Positions 24,970 through 33,890 of a DNA stretch of 45,076 bases are shown piece after piece. The first letter of the stretch is position 1. Each line of letters opens with the position of its first letter. The stretch lies in contig JAFPLH010000085.1 in assembly GCA_017402845.1 (NCBI GenBank), positions 1 through 45,076 of the forward strand, given 5' to 3'. Source of the stretch: Clostridia bacterium (GTDB lineage: Bacteria; Bacillota; Clostridia; Oscillospirales; Acutalibacteraceae). The notes beneath the pieces were generated by a model. The model did no database searches. It had not been told where the DNA came from and saw only the letters and a list, made by a program, of their open reading frames with translations. The translations under genes were made by a program, and so were the position numbers.

Positions 24970-26334
24970 GTGGACGATTTTGAAAATGAATACCTGACAG
25001 AACAAACAGAAGAAAACGAAGAAAAGCCTTACCGCAGACGTTACAGAAAAAAGAAAAAGCGTTCTCACTTTGGAAAAATTATTGGTACTACATTTATACT
25101 TTTTATGATAGTGTATTTTGTAATGCTGGCTTTTACTTCAAACTTTTCTATGATGCAGACAGAACAGGTAACATATCAGACACTAAGCGATTATATCGAG
25201 GTAAATGCCTTTGCTTTGCGTAAAGAGGAGTACATACAGAATACAAAAGACGGAATACTCTCCTATATTATAGGTGACGGCGAAAAGGTTAATGCAAAGG
25301 GCGCTGTCGCAAAGATATTTGCAACGGAAAACGACGTTGAGTCGTGGCAGGAGTACAACAATGTAAACAGCGAGCTTCTAAGGCTCAAACAGCTTGTTAA
25401 TGCCGAAAATAATATGTTCGTTGACCTTGATACGGTAGACGCACAGATCGTATATAATACCGGTATATTTAAAAACACGGTGCAAAGCGGCAGACTTAAC
25501 CGCATAGGCGAGGTCAAGCTCGATCTGCTTCAGCTTTATAACGAAAGAGCAGTTATCACCTCCGGTGCGGCGAACTTTCAGCCGAGAATAGCTCAGCTTG
25601 AAGAAGAACTTGCCGCAATAAAGCTCCCGAAAAGTTTGGGAGAGGTAAAAAGTAAACAATCGGGTGTTTTTGTTTCTTCCGCAGACGGCTATGAGCTTTC
25701 TCTCGACTACGAAAGAGCCGAACAGCTTTTGTCTGCTGATCTTGTAAACAAGGTAAAAAAAGATCCCCCCTCAGACGCTGTGGGCAAGGTAATTACTAAC
25801 CCTAACTGGTATCTTATCTGTCCTGTCACCGGCGAACAGGCTATCGCCGCCGCAGGCGCAGACGGTACTGTTATTATCTCCATTCCTAAGGTCATTTCGT
25901 ATACCATTCCCGGTACGATAGTAGTTGTTAATCAAGGCTCAAAAACAGAGGACGGTCTTATGATAATTAAGTGCGATTATATGGACGGCTCACTTGCCAA
26001 TATCAGAGAAGAAGAGATCACTATAAAAACGAAAGACTATAAAGGCTTGAGAGTAAACAGACGTGCAGTTCATGATGATAATGTTACCGTGTACGATTAT
26101 GATGAAAACGGTGAGGTCATAGGTCAGCACGAAGAAAGAGTACAGGGCGTTTATACGATTTACGGAAATAAGCTTATTTTTGAAGAAATAAATATTATCT
26201 ATGCTGAAAAGGATTTTGTAATATGCGATCCTGATCCTGCCGCAAAGGCACTGAAAACAGGTAAGACAATTGCACTGTATGACGAGATAGTTGTACAGGG
26301 AAAGGAGTTATACAATGGAAAAGCTATCAGATGA
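24970..26334 (+). CDS. HlyD-like single-pass membrane protein of the division cluster
   Basis: 454-aa protein. An acidic then basic cytoplasmic N-terminus (YRRRYRKKKKR, 21-31) precedes one membrane helix (about 36-56). Outside, the arrangement resembles HlyD/membrane-fusion proteins: a beta-lipoyl half (ILSYIIGDGEKVNAKGAVAK), a helical hairpin (about 110-215) and the return half (KSKQSGVFVSSADGYE). No ABC or RND transporter is nearby; instead it precedes ylmE and sepF, so a cell-envelope or division role is possible (inference). The start is GTG with AAAGGGGG upstream. It overlaps the next gene by 20 nt. Confidence 0.75.
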   Translation: MDDFENEYLTEQTEENEEKPYRRRYRKKKKRSHFGKIIGTTFILFMIVYFVMLAFTSNFSMMQTEQVTYQTLSDYIEVNAFALRKEEYIQNTKDGILSYIIGDGEKVNAKGAVAKIFATENDVESWQEYNNVNSELLRLKQLVNAENNMFVDLDTVDAQIVYNTGIFKNTVQSGRLNRIGEVKLDLLQLYNERAVITSGAANFQPRIAQLEEELAAIKLPKSLGEVKSKQSGVFVSSADGYELSLDYERAEQLLSADLVNKVKKDPPSDAVGKVITNPNWYLICPVTGEQAIAAAGADGTVIISIPKVISYTIPGTIVVVNQGSKTEDGLMIIKCDYMDGSLANIREEEITIKTKDYKGLRVNRRAVHDDNVTVYDYDENGEVIGQHEERVQGVYTIYGNKLIFEEINIIYAEKDFVICDPDPAAKALKTGKTIALYDEIVVQGKELYNGKAIR

Positions 26335-27052
26335 GCTTAAAGAAAAGCTTTCTTCTGTTGAGTATAATTATGCCGTTATAGAAGAAAATATTTCTAAGGC
26401 GGCACAGCTTAGCGGAAGAAAAAGAGATGACATAATCTTTCTGGCAGCCACAAAAACCGTAGCACCGCAGGTTATAAACCATGCGATAGGGTGCGGCTTG
26501 AGGTATATAGGCGAAAACAGAGTGCAGGAGCTTTTGAGCAAGTATGATGAGTATGATCTGTCAAAATGCGATCTGCAGTTTATCGGACATCTGCAAACAA
26601 ATAAAGTAAGACAGATAATTGATAAGGTTTCGCTTATTCAGTCTGTGGGAAGCGAAAAGCTCGCCCGTGAGATCGCCCGACAGGCAAAGCTTCACGGTAA
26701 AGATATGAATGTTTTGATCGAAGTCAATATTGGCAGAGAAGAAAATAAATCGGGAGTTATGCCCGAACAGCTTGAAGAATTACTATACAATGTAAGTCAG
26801 ATAGAGGGCGTTTGCGTTAAAGGTTTAATGGCAATACCGCCGATTTGCACCGAAAAATCTCAGATTTGTAAATATTTTGAGAATATGCACCGCATTTTTA
26901 TTGACATTTCGAGTAAAACAATAGATAATATTTCTATGGAATACCTTTCAATGGGAATGTCTGACGATTACAGCGAAGCAATTGCTTGCGGAGCTAATAT
27001 GGTGAGAGTCGGTTCGGCATTGTTTGGAAAAAGAATATATAAGGAGAGTTGA
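26315..27052 (+). CDS. ylmE: YggS/YlmE-family PLP homeostasis protein
   Basis: Cytoplasmic PLP-binding protein of 245 aa, of the family that buffers pyridoxal phosphate and affects amino-acid pools; it has no established catalytic reaction. The PLP lysine is K47 in LAATKTV. Other family marks are GENRVQELLSKY, FIGHLQTNKVR, SVGSEKLA, VLIEVNIGREENKSG, GLMAIPP and SMGMSDDYSEAI. The ATG has AAGGAG 7 nt upstream and lies inside the end of the previous gene, indicating coupling. Next is sepF, the usual Gram-positive order. Confidence 0.95.
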   Translation: MEKLSDELKEKLSSVEYNYAVIEENISKAAQLSGRKRDDIIFLAATKTVAPQVINHAIGCGLRYIGENRVQELLSKYDEYDLSKCDLQFIGHLQTNKVRQIIDKVSLIQSVGSEKLAREIARQAKLHGKDMNVLIEVNIGREENKSGVMPEQLEELLYNVSQIEGVCVKGLMAIPPICTEKSQICKYFENMHRIFIDISSKTIDNISMEYLSMGMSDDYSEAIACGANMVRVGSALFGKRIYKES

Positions 27053-27055
27053 TCT

Positions 27056-27556
27056 ATGCAGGGCAAGGACATTTTAGAGAAGCTGAAACAAATGTGGGAC
27101 ACTCCTGATGACGAGTATGAATACGAAGACGAGAAACCTGTGGTAAAAGCTCCCGTTAAGCCCGCTGTCGAAGAAGATTACTACGAGGACGAAAAGCCTG
27201 CACCGCCGAAAGAATCGCCGAGAATACCTTTTATAGGTAATCAGAGCAATAAGGTCGTGAATATAAATACCACTACAAAACTTCAGGTTGTAATGTTCAC
27301 TCCCGATCGTTTCAGCGACGAAACGAGAAAAATTGCCGACGAGCTTATGAAGCAGCACACTATTATTCTGAATCTGGAGAATACAAGCAAGGATAATTCA
27401 AGACGTATAATAGACTTTATGAGTGGTGCGGCTTATGCAAGCCGAGGCAAAATAAAGCGTGTTGCTACAAGTACGTTTCTTGTAATTCCTTATGGTGTTG
27501 ATATAACAGGCGACGATATTTTGGGACAGCTTGAAAATAACGGCGTTTATCTTTGA
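27056..27556 (+). CDS. sepF: Cell division protein SepF
   Basis: FtsZ-binding protein that organises the septal ring and can anchor it to the membrane. 166 aa. The N-terminal amphipathic helix (QGKDILEKLKQMW) would bind membrane. A long acidic linker follows, then the conserved SepF core from about residue 78 (TTTKLQVVMFTPDRF, HTIILNLENTSKDNSRRIIDF, YASRGKIKRVATSTFLVIP). GGAGAG precedes the ATG, which comes four bases after the ylmE stop. Confidence 0.96.
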   Translation: MQGKDILEKLKQMWDTPDDEYEYEDEKPVVKAPVKPAVEEDYYEDEKPAPPKESPRIPFIGNQSNKVVNINTTTKLQVVMFTPDRFSDETRKIADELMKQHTIILNLENTSKDNSRRIIDFMSGAAYASRGKIKRVATSTFLVIPYGVDITGDDILGQLENNGVYL

Positions 27557-27567
27557 TATATAAATAA

Positions 27568-28335
27568 ATGAAGGATCCGATCTATACAAATGACGAAGAT
27601 CGAAGATTTTCTCTGCATATCGCAGATATGACCGTACTCGCCGACAAACGCTGTAAAACCTGCTATTCTGATTTCTTGAACGAGCATTCTTTGTCGATAG
27701 CTTTAGAGGTCTTGAAAAGCAGAGGTATTACAGATTATATGCTATGGGGCGGATACGAAAACGCCGAAAGAGTTATGCTTGCAGTTTATCCGGAGTTTTT
27801 AAAGCCTGATGTGGGTGAATTTCCTATTGATTGTATCGGTATGAAGTTCAGAAAAAATGACGAGCTTTCTCACAGAGATTTTTTAGGCTCGCTTATGGCT
27901 TTGGGGCTGAAGCGTGAAGCTGTGGGCGATATTGTCATAGGGCAGGGCATAGCCGCTGTTTTTATAAAAGCAGAGCTGTCGCCGTATGTGCGCTCACAGA
28001 TAAGCAAAATAGGCAGAGTAGGCGTTGAGTTTACAGAGAATACTCCCGATCTTTCGTTTAAGACCTTTGAGTTTGACGAGTATGTACGCACGGTATCATC
28101 ATTAAGGGCAGACGCAGTTGTCAGCGTGTGTACAGGACTCAGCCGTGCAAAAGCACAAAAAGCTGTCGAGTCCGGACTTGTTACAGTAAACGGAAGTATC
28201 GTTTATGACGCAGACAGAAAAATTCAGGATAAGGATAAAATATCTGTAAGGGGCAGCGGCAAATTCATTATAGAGTCTGACGGCGCTGTCAGCAAAAAGG
28301 GCAGAAATATACTTAACATAAAAAAGTTTAAATAA
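27568..28335 (+). CDS. ylmH: YlmH-type S4 RNA-binding protein
   Basis: RNA-binding protein of 255 aa encoded between sepF and divIVA, as in other Gram-positives. Recent work links YlmH homologues to ribosome-associated quality control; that is family knowledge. The N-terminal alpha/beta region carries LWGGYENAERVMLAVYPEF, and the C-terminal S4 domain (about 180-240) has SRAKAQKAVESGLVTVNG and the KISVRGSGKF strand. No good ribosome binding site precedes the ATG; with 11 nt after sepF it may rely on coupling. YlmG (YggT), usually between sepF and ylmH, is missing. Confidence 0.92.
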   Translation: MKDPIYTNDEDRRFSLHIADMTVLADKRCKTCYSDFLNEHSLSIALEVLKSRGITDYMLWGGYENAERVMLAVYPEFLKPDVGEFPIDCIGMKFRKNDELSHRDFLGSLMALGLKREAVGDIVIGQGIAAVFIKAELSPYVRSQISKIGRVGVEFTENTPDLSFKTFEFDEYVRTVSSLRADAVVSVCTGLSRAKAQKAVESGLVTVNGSIVYDADRKIQDKDKISVRGSGKFIIESDGAVSKKGRNILNIKKFK

Positions 28336-28344
28336 ACATAATTT

Positions 28345-28460
28345 TTTAAAATTGAAAATGGAAAATTGAAAATGGAAAATTATCTGTAAACCACAGCTTC
28401 ACAGCATACTTTTATCGTGAGGGGCGAACTCTTTTCAATTTTTCTTTTTCTGCTTTAAAT
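28345..28460. repeat. AT-rich intergenic repeat with inverted ends
   Basis: AAATTGAAAATGG-type units occur in tandem (28349-28380), and their complement TTTTCAATTTTTC appears at 28432-28444, so the ends can pair around a loop containing GTGAGGGGCGAAC. A similar TTGAAAATGTAAAGTG stretch follows rluD (33619). It may be a small non-autonomous element. Confidence 0.5.
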
Positions 28461-28502
28461 TTTAAATTTAAAAATGCAAAGGGTTGTACTGGAGGAATAC
28501 AT

Positions 28503-29219
28503 ATGCTTACAGCCGAACAGATAAAAAAAGTAAGCTTTCGTAAGGCGAGTATCGGCGGATACCGCACAGACGAGGTTGACGAGTTTTTAAACGAAGCGGC
28601 AAAAACCTTTGAGGCATTAAAAAAAGAGAATACTGCTCTTGCCGAAAGGGTGACGGATATTCAAAAAAAGGTTGACAAGCTTGTAGAGGATAAAGAGAGT
28701 ATAAATCAGACAATGATAACCTCTGAAAAGTTTGCAAACCGAATAAAAAGCGAAGCAAAAGAAGAAGCAAACAAAATTTTGACAGACGCAAGAACACAGG
28801 CAGATAGTATTATTGAGGACGCAAACAAGCGTATCATTAAAGAAAAACAGATGATAGACAAGGTGCTTCAGGAAAGCGCAGGCATTAGAGAGCGTTTGAT
28901 AAGATTGTTTGAACAGCAGATCGACGGACTGAGAAAGCTGCCAGATCAAGCAGATGCAGATAACCTTAAAAAAGAGCTTGACAAGCGCTACCCGACAGAA
29001 ACCTACTCGCAGTCGGAGGAGGCAGCTCCCATTGACGACGATACTTTCAGTACCATAGAGGAAGCTGTTAAAGACGCAACGGCTATGTCGGAGGAGATCG
29101 CTGCCAATGCCGCAGAAGAAGCCGCAGAGGGTACTATCGAGATAGAAAAAGCCGCTTTTGAAAAGAAATTCGGAAAGCTTAAATTCGGGGATAATTACGA
29201 TATTAAAACAGAATCGTAA
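28503..29219 (+). CDS. divIVA: DivIVA-family protein
   Basis: Coiled-coil protein that binds negatively curved membrane at poles and septa. 238 aa. The N-terminal lipid-binding module (LTAEQIKKVSFRKASIGGYR, then TDEVDEFLNEAAKTFE) is typical, followed by coiled coil to about residue 150 and an acidic, Ala/Glu-rich tail ending KKFGKLKFGDNYDIK. GGAGG lies 7 nt before the ATG. It is separated from ylmH by an AT-rich repeat and precedes ileS by 54 nt. Confidence 0.94.
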   Translation: MLTAEQIKKVSFRKASIGGYRTDEVDEFLNEAAKTFEALKKENTALAERVTDIQKKVDKLVEDKESINQTMITSEKFANRIKSEAKEEANKILTDARTQADSIIEDANKRIIKEKQMIDKVLQESAGIRERLIRLFEQQIDGLRKLPDQADADNLKKELDKRYPTETYSQSEEAAPIDDDTFSTIEEAVKDATAMSEEIAANAAEEAAEGTIEIEKAAFEKKFGKLKFGDNYDIKTES

Positions 29220-29273
29220 ATATAAAATAATTAAAGGTAATGCGTAAGAACGCAAAAAGGAGAGAAAAATACA

Positions 29274-32054
29274 ATGGCACAGGATTTTAAAAATACTATG
29301 AATCTACCCAAAACAGACTTCCCTATGAGGGCAGGTCTGCCGAAAACTGAGCCTGTAACACTTGCAGGCTGGGAAAAAGACAAAATGTATGACAACCTTA
29401 TGAAGAAGAACGAGGGCAAACCGCTGTTTGTGCTCCATGACGGCCCTCCGTATGCAAACGGTGATATTCACCTCGGTACAGCGCTTAATAAGGTACTCAA
29501 GGATATTATCATCAGACATAAAAATATGACGGGCTATAAAGCACCCTATGTTCCCGGCTGGGATACTCACGGACTGCCCACAGAGCTTAAAGCAAGAGCA
29601 AAAGCAGGCGTAGGCAACTCCTCTGATATTTCCGTAGTTGAGCTCAGAAAGCTTTGCCGTGACTTTGTTGACGGCTATATCAACGATCAGAGAAATCAGT
29701 TCAAGCGTTTGGGCGCATTGGGCGAGTGGGAAAACCCGTATATCACTTTGCTTCCCGAATTTGAGGCAAAGCAGATCGAGGTATTCGCTGAAATGGCTTG
29801 CAAGGGCTACATCTATAAGGGCTTGAAGCCTGTTTATTGGTGTGCAGATTGTAAGACAGCTCTTGCAGAGGCAGAGATTGAGTATGCCGAAGATCCTTGT
29901 CACTCTATCTATGTAAAGTTCAGAGTGTCAGACGATAAGGGCGTACTCTCTGCAAAGAACATTCCCGCAGACAAAACCTTCTTCGTTATCTGGACAACAA
30001 CAACATGGACATTGCCCGCAAACGTTGCAATTTGCGTAGGTCCTCGTTTTGATTATGTTGCTGTAAAGAGTGGAGATGAATACTATATCATGGCAGAGGA
30101 CCTCTACAAAGAGGCTATGGCTGCCGCAAATAAGACAGATTACGAGGTAGCCGCAAGATTTAAAGGCTCCGATTTTGAATATATGCAGACTCAGCATCCT
30201 TTCCTTGACAGACAGTCAGTTGTTATTGTAGGCGATCATGTAACGCTTGAAAGCGGTACCGGCTGTGTACATACAGCTCCCGGTCACGGTGTTGAGGACT
30301 ATGAGGTATGCAGAAATTATCCCGAAATTCCGATCATTGTACCAGTAAATGCAGACGGTATCCTTACAGAAGAAGCAGGCAGATTTGCAGGTCTTTCAAC
30401 AGAGGACGCTAACAAGCCTATCGCTATGTATCTTGAAGAAACAGGCTCATTGTTTGCACTTCAGAAGATCATTCACCAGTATCCGCACTGCTGGAGATGT
30501 AAAAAACCTGTTCTTTTCCGCGCAACAGACCAGTGGTTCTGCTCTGTTGACGATTTCAAGGAGGAAACACTTGAGGCTATCAAGAGTGTTGAATGGATTC
30601 CTGCATGGGGCGAGGACAGAATTTCTTCAATGGTTCGTGACCGTAAAGACTGGTGTATCTCACGTCAGAGAAAATGGGGCGTTCCGATTCCGATCTTCTT
30701 CTGTAAGAAGTGCGGTGAACCGCATATCGAAAGAGAAGCTATGATGGCAGTTGCAGAGTTGTTCAGACAAAAGGGCTCTAACGCATGGTTTGAAATGACT
30801 GCCGCAGAGATTCTTCCTGAAGGCACCGTATGTAAAAAATGCGGCGGTACAGACTTCGATAAAGAAAAGGATATTATGGACGTTTGGTTCGATTCCGGCT
30901 CTACTCATGCCGCTGTACTCAGAGAAAGAGAGAACCTTACATTCCCTGCTGATCTCTATCTTGAGGGCGCAGACCAGTATAGAGGCTGGTTCCAGTCATC
31001 ACTTCTTACATCTGTTGCAACTAACGGAAAAGCACCGTATAAAACTGTACTCACTCACGGCTGGGTTGTTGACGGTCAGGGCAGAAAGATGTCTAAATCC
31101 TTAGGCAACGGTATTCTTCCGAGCGAGGTAGTTGAGCAGTACGGCGCAGATATTCTCAGACTGTGGGTTGCTTCTTCGGACTATCACGCAGATATTCGTA
31201 TCTCAAAGGATATTCTCAAGCAGCTTTCCGAGTCTTACAGAAAAATCAGAAATACCGCAAGATTTATTCTCAGTAACCTTTATGATTTTGATCCCGATAA
31301 GGATATGCTCCCCGTAGACGAGCTTTATCCGATCGATAAGTGGGCGCTTAACAAGCTCAATGAGCTTATTGATAAAACCGAGGCTGCATATAATGCTTAC
31401 GAGTTTCATCAGGTTTATCACGCTGTTCATAACTTCTGTGTTGTTGATATGTCTAACTTCTATCTTGATGTACTCAAAGACAGACTCTATACAGAAAAGA
31501 GCGACAGCAAGCTCAGACGTGCAGCTCAGAGTGCTATGTATATCATTCTTGACGCTATGACGAGAATGATCACGCCTATTCTTGCGTATACATCAGACGA
31601 GATCTGGAAGTTTATGCCGCACGCAGCAAACGCAGACGCAAGCCACGTTGTATACAACTCCATGCCCTCTAAGGTAGATGTGAACGCAGACGATGACTTT
31701 ATTGCCCGCTGGGATAAGATTCACGAGCTTCGTGACCTTGTTAAGAAGTCTATTGAGGTTGCTGTAAATCAGAAGCTTGTAAAAACATCTCTTGAAACAT
31801 CTATCAAGCTTAGCTGTACAGGCGGCGAGTACGAGTTCGTAAAATCCGTTGAAAGCGAGCTTAAAGACGCATTTATCGTTTCGGGTGTAGAGATCGTAAA
31901 CGACGAGAGCGCAAAAGAGCTTAAAATCGAGGTAAACAAGGCAGAAGGCGGCAAGTGCGAACGCTGCTGGACATATAGTACCACAGTAGGACAAGACGCT
32001 GAGAATCCTTGCGTATGCGCACGCTGCTCAAAGGTATTGAGATCGCTTGTTTGA
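29274..32054 (+). CDS. ileS: Isoleucyl-tRNA synthetase
   Basis: Class I aminoacyl-tRNA synthetase that charges tRNA-Ile, with editing of valine. 926 aa. The HIGH-type signature is PPYANGDIHLGTA (about 57-69), the editing domain includes TTTWTLPANVAI and GTGCVHTAPGHG, KMSKS is near residue 607 (GRKMSKSLGN), and the C-terminal zinc finger is CERCW...CARC. This is the bacterial, mupirocin-sensitive-type layout (inference). AAGGAG precedes the ATG. The 54-nt upstream gap is too short for a T-box leader. Confidence 0.98.
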   Translation: MAQDFKNTMNLPKTDFPMRAGLPKTEPVTLAGWEKDKMYDNLMKKNEGKPLFVLHDGPPYANGDIHLGTALNKVLKDIIIRHKNMTGYKAPYVPGWDTHGLPTELKARAKAGVGNSSDISVVELRKLCRDFVDGYINDQRNQFKRLGALGEWENPYITLLPEFEAKQIEVFAEMACKGYIYKGLKPVYWCADCKTALAEAEIEYAEDPCHSIYVKFRVSDDKGVLSAKNIPADKTFFVIWTTTTWTLPANVAICVGPRFDYVAVKSGDEYYIMAEDLYKEAMAAANKTDYEVAARFKGSDFEYMQTQHPFLDRQSVVIVGDHVTLESGTGCVHTAPGHGVEDYEVCRNYPEIPIIVPVNADGILTEEAGRFAGLSTEDANKPIAMYLEETGSLFALQKIIHQYPHCWRCKKPVLFRATDQWFCSVDDFKEETLEAIKSVEWIPAWGEDRISSMVRDRKDWCISRQRKWGVPIPIFFCKKCGEPHIEREAMMAVAELFRQKGSNAWFEMTAAEILPEGTVCKKCGGTDFDKEKDIMDVWFDSGSTHAAVLRERENLTFPADLYLEGADQYRGWFQSSLLTSVATNGKAPYKTVLTHGWVVDGQGRKMSKSLGNGILPSEVVEQYGADILRLWVASSDYHADIRISKDILKQLSESYRKIRNTARFILSNLYDFDPDKDMLPVDELYPIDKWALNKLNELIDKTEAAYNAYEFHQVYHAVHNFCVVDMSNFYLDVLKDRLYTEKSDSKLRRAAQSAMYIILDAMTRMITPILAYTSDEIWKFMPHAANADASHVVYNSMPSKVDVNADDDFIARWDKIHELRDLVKKSIEVAVNQKLVKTSLETSIKLSCTGGEYEFVKSVESELKDAFIVSGVEIVNDESAKELKIEVNKAEGGKCERCWTYSTTVGQDAENPCVCARCSKVLRSLV

Positions 32055-32102
32055 TAAACAGATAGTATAATAATACGGGCAATACCGTACAAAGATCGCT
32101 GA

Positions 32103-32161
32103 CTAAGGAACTGTAAAGGGCACCTCTAAAAGTAAAAAGTTATTTCTTCACAGTTCCTTAG
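32103..32161 (+). repeat. 12-bp perfect stem-loop after ileS
   Basis: CTAAGGAACTGT (32103-32114) is a perfect inverted repeat of ACAGTTCCTTAG (32150-32161) with a 35-nt loop that holds AAAGGGCACCTCTAAAAGTAAA. There is no T-run, so it may be a mobile-repeat remnant rather than a terminator. A short TACGG/CCGTA hairpin precedes it at about 32075-32089. Confidence 0.6.
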
Positions 32162-32210
32162 CTGTGTATTTGATCTGAGAAATTATTATTTGTTAAGCGG
32201 AGGTTTTTGT

Positions 32211-32705
32211 GTGGCGATAATTGGTATTATTCTGTTTGTACTCCTTGTTGCAGCCGATCAGCTTTCTAAGCTGTATGCTATCAATGTGGTACAAAAAAGA
32301 GGCTATGTCGAGATAATAAAAAACTTTTATCATTTGATCTATGTTGAGAACAGAGGAGCTGCTTTCGGTATTATGCAGAATAAGCAGTGGATATTTATAA
32401 TTATTACAATTGCAGTTTTTTCAGTTTTCGGATATGTTTTGTATAAGTATAAAATCGAAGGCAAGCTGTTTTTTGCGGCTACTGTCCTTATATTAAGCGG
32501 CGGTTTCGGAAATCTGATAGACAGAGTTTTCAGAGGGTACGTTGTGGACTTTTTGCAATTCAGCTTTTTTCCGCCCGTTTGCAATATCGCAGATTATTAT
32601 ATAACCGTAGGTGCGGTTTTGCTTGTAATTTCCGTAATGTTCTGCAAGAAAAATATTGCTCCAAGAACGCTGAAAACCGAATCTGCTGAGGAAAATACCG
32701 ATTGA
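32211..32705 (+). CDS. lspA: Lipoprotein signal peptidase (signal peptidase II)
   Basis: Integral membrane aspartyl protease that removes the signal peptide from diacylated prolipoproteins. 165 aa with four membrane segments. Conserved elements are ADQLSKLYA (D16), ENRGAAFGI, GGFGNLIDRVFRGYVVDF with catalytic Asp, and NIADYYI with the second. The start is GTG with GGAGG 7 nt upstream (the frame opens earlier at a TTG). rluD starts two bases after its stop, the standard pairing. Confidence 0.96.
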   Translation: MAIIGIILFVLLVAADQLSKLYAINVVQKRGYVEIIKNFYHLIYVENRGAAFGIMQNKQWIFIIITIAVFSVFGYVLYKYKIEGKLFFAATVLILSGGFGNLIDRVFRGYVVDFLQFSFFPPVCNIADYYITVGAVLLVISVMFCKKNIAPRTLKTESAEENTD

Positions 32706-32706
32706 T

Positions 32707-33618
32707 ATGGAATATGAATTGATCGTAGAAAAAGACGAGGGCGCAAGAATAGACAAATATTTAAGCGAGAATATCCAAAGCCTTTCAAGAAGTGCGGCAG
32801 CCGCTTTATGCGAAGAAGGCGCTGTTACGGCAAATTCAAAACCGTGTGCCAAAAACTACAAAATACGAACTGCTGACCGTATTATTGTATGTGTGCCAGA
32901 ACCGAAGGAGTATGAAGCGCAGGCGGAGAATATACCTCTCGATATTGTATTTGAGGACGAACATTTGCTCGTTGTAAATAAGCCGAAAGGTATGGTAGTA
33001 CATCCCGCACCGGGAAATTACAGCGGTACTCTTGTAAATGCGCTTTTATACCACTGCAAAGACAGCTTGTCGGGTATAAATGGAGTTTTGCGTCCGGGAA
33101 TAGTACACCGTATCGACAAGGATACAAGCGGACTTTTGATCGTTGCTAAAAACGATAAGGCGCATATCGGTCTTGCTGAGCAGATAAAGGAACATTTCTT
33201 TGAACGTGAATATGAGGCTGTATTATACGGCAGATTTAAAGAAAATGAAGGCACTGTTGACGCACCTATCGGCAGACATAAAATTGAACGTAAAAAAATG
33301 TGTGTTACCTATGAAAACAGCAGAAATGCAGTTACACACTATAAAGTAATATCGTATAACAACGGCTTTACTCATGCCGCAATGAAGCTTGAAACAGGCA
33401 GAACTCATCAGATAAGAGTACACATGGCGTATATAGGTCATCCTGTTGCAGGAGATGCGGTGTATGGTCCGTCGAAGGTAATGACCGAGCTGAACGGTCA
33501 ATGCCTGCACGCAAAAAAGATAGGCTTTGTACACCCTGTTACGGGGGAGTTTTTGAGGTTTGATTCCGAACTGCCTAAGTATTTTAAGGATTTTTTGAAT
33601 AAGAAAGAGATCATATAA
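32707..33618 (+). CDS. rluD: RluA-family 23S rRNA pseudouridine synthase (RluD type)
   Basis: Isomerises uridines to pseudouridine in 23S rRNA; in E. coli RluD acts on helix 69. 303 aa: N-terminal S4 domain (about 10-65), then the catalytic domain with NKPKGMVVHPAPG (91-103), the HRIDKDTSG signature (134-142; D137 catalytic) and the TGRTHQIRVHMAYIGHP segment. The exact target is inferred from lspA-rluD synteny. The ribosome binding site is weak, so translation may depend on lspA. Confidence 0.94.
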   Translation: MEYELIVEKDEGARIDKYLSENIQSLSRSAAAALCEEGAVTANSKPCAKNYKIRTADRIIVCVPEPKEYEAQAENIPLDIVFEDEHLLVVNKPKGMVVHPAPGNYSGTLVNALLYHCKDSLSGINGVLRPGIVHRIDKDTSGLLIVAKNDKAHIGLAEQIKEHFFEREYEAVLYGRFKENEGTVDAPIGRHKIERKKMCVTYENSRNAVTHYKVISYNNGFTHAAMKLETGRTHQIRVHMAYIGHPVAGDAVYGPSKVMTELNGQCLHAKKIGFVHPVTGEFLRFDSELPKYFKDFLNKKEII

Positions 33619-33711
33619 ATTGAAAATGTAAAGTGTAAAGTGGAAATAAATTTTAATATCAAAATACATTTTTTGTAGATTTGGTTTTTTTCAAAACTTT
33701 TAAAAAAACAG

Positions 33712-33740
33712 TTGAAATTACGTTTAAATTATGGTATAAT
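33712..33740 (+). promoter_or_regulatory. Sigma-A-type promoter of rplS
   Basis: TTGAAA (33712-33717) and TATAAT (33735-33740) with a 17-nt spacer, starting a 145-nt leader. Confidence 0.78.
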
Positions 33741-33747
33741 ACAAAGG

Positions 33748-33860
33748 CATTTGAACCGTTATCGCATAAGCGGTAATGCGATTCACTGCCCGGTGATAAG
33801 CCGTACAATGAAGCGGACAGTCCTCTGAATAATAACCTTGCTTCGGGTTTTTATTTAATG
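33748..33860 (+). ncRNA. Structured rplS leader (candidate L19 leader)
   Basis: The leader contains ATCGCAT/ATGCGAT (33761-33767 with 33776-33782), TCACTG/CGGTGA (33783-33796) and a final AACC...GGGTTTTTATTT element. Firmicutes have a described L19 leader that is thought to mediate autoregulation; position and structure fit, but I could not test a covariance model. Confidence 0.45.
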
Positions 33861-33890
33861 AATGTCTGTAAACTTTAGGAGGATTAGAAA

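Noticed and set aside
29220..29273. T-box leader before ileS
   Set aside because: Only 54 nt separate divIVA and ileS, with no specifier loop or T-box sequence.
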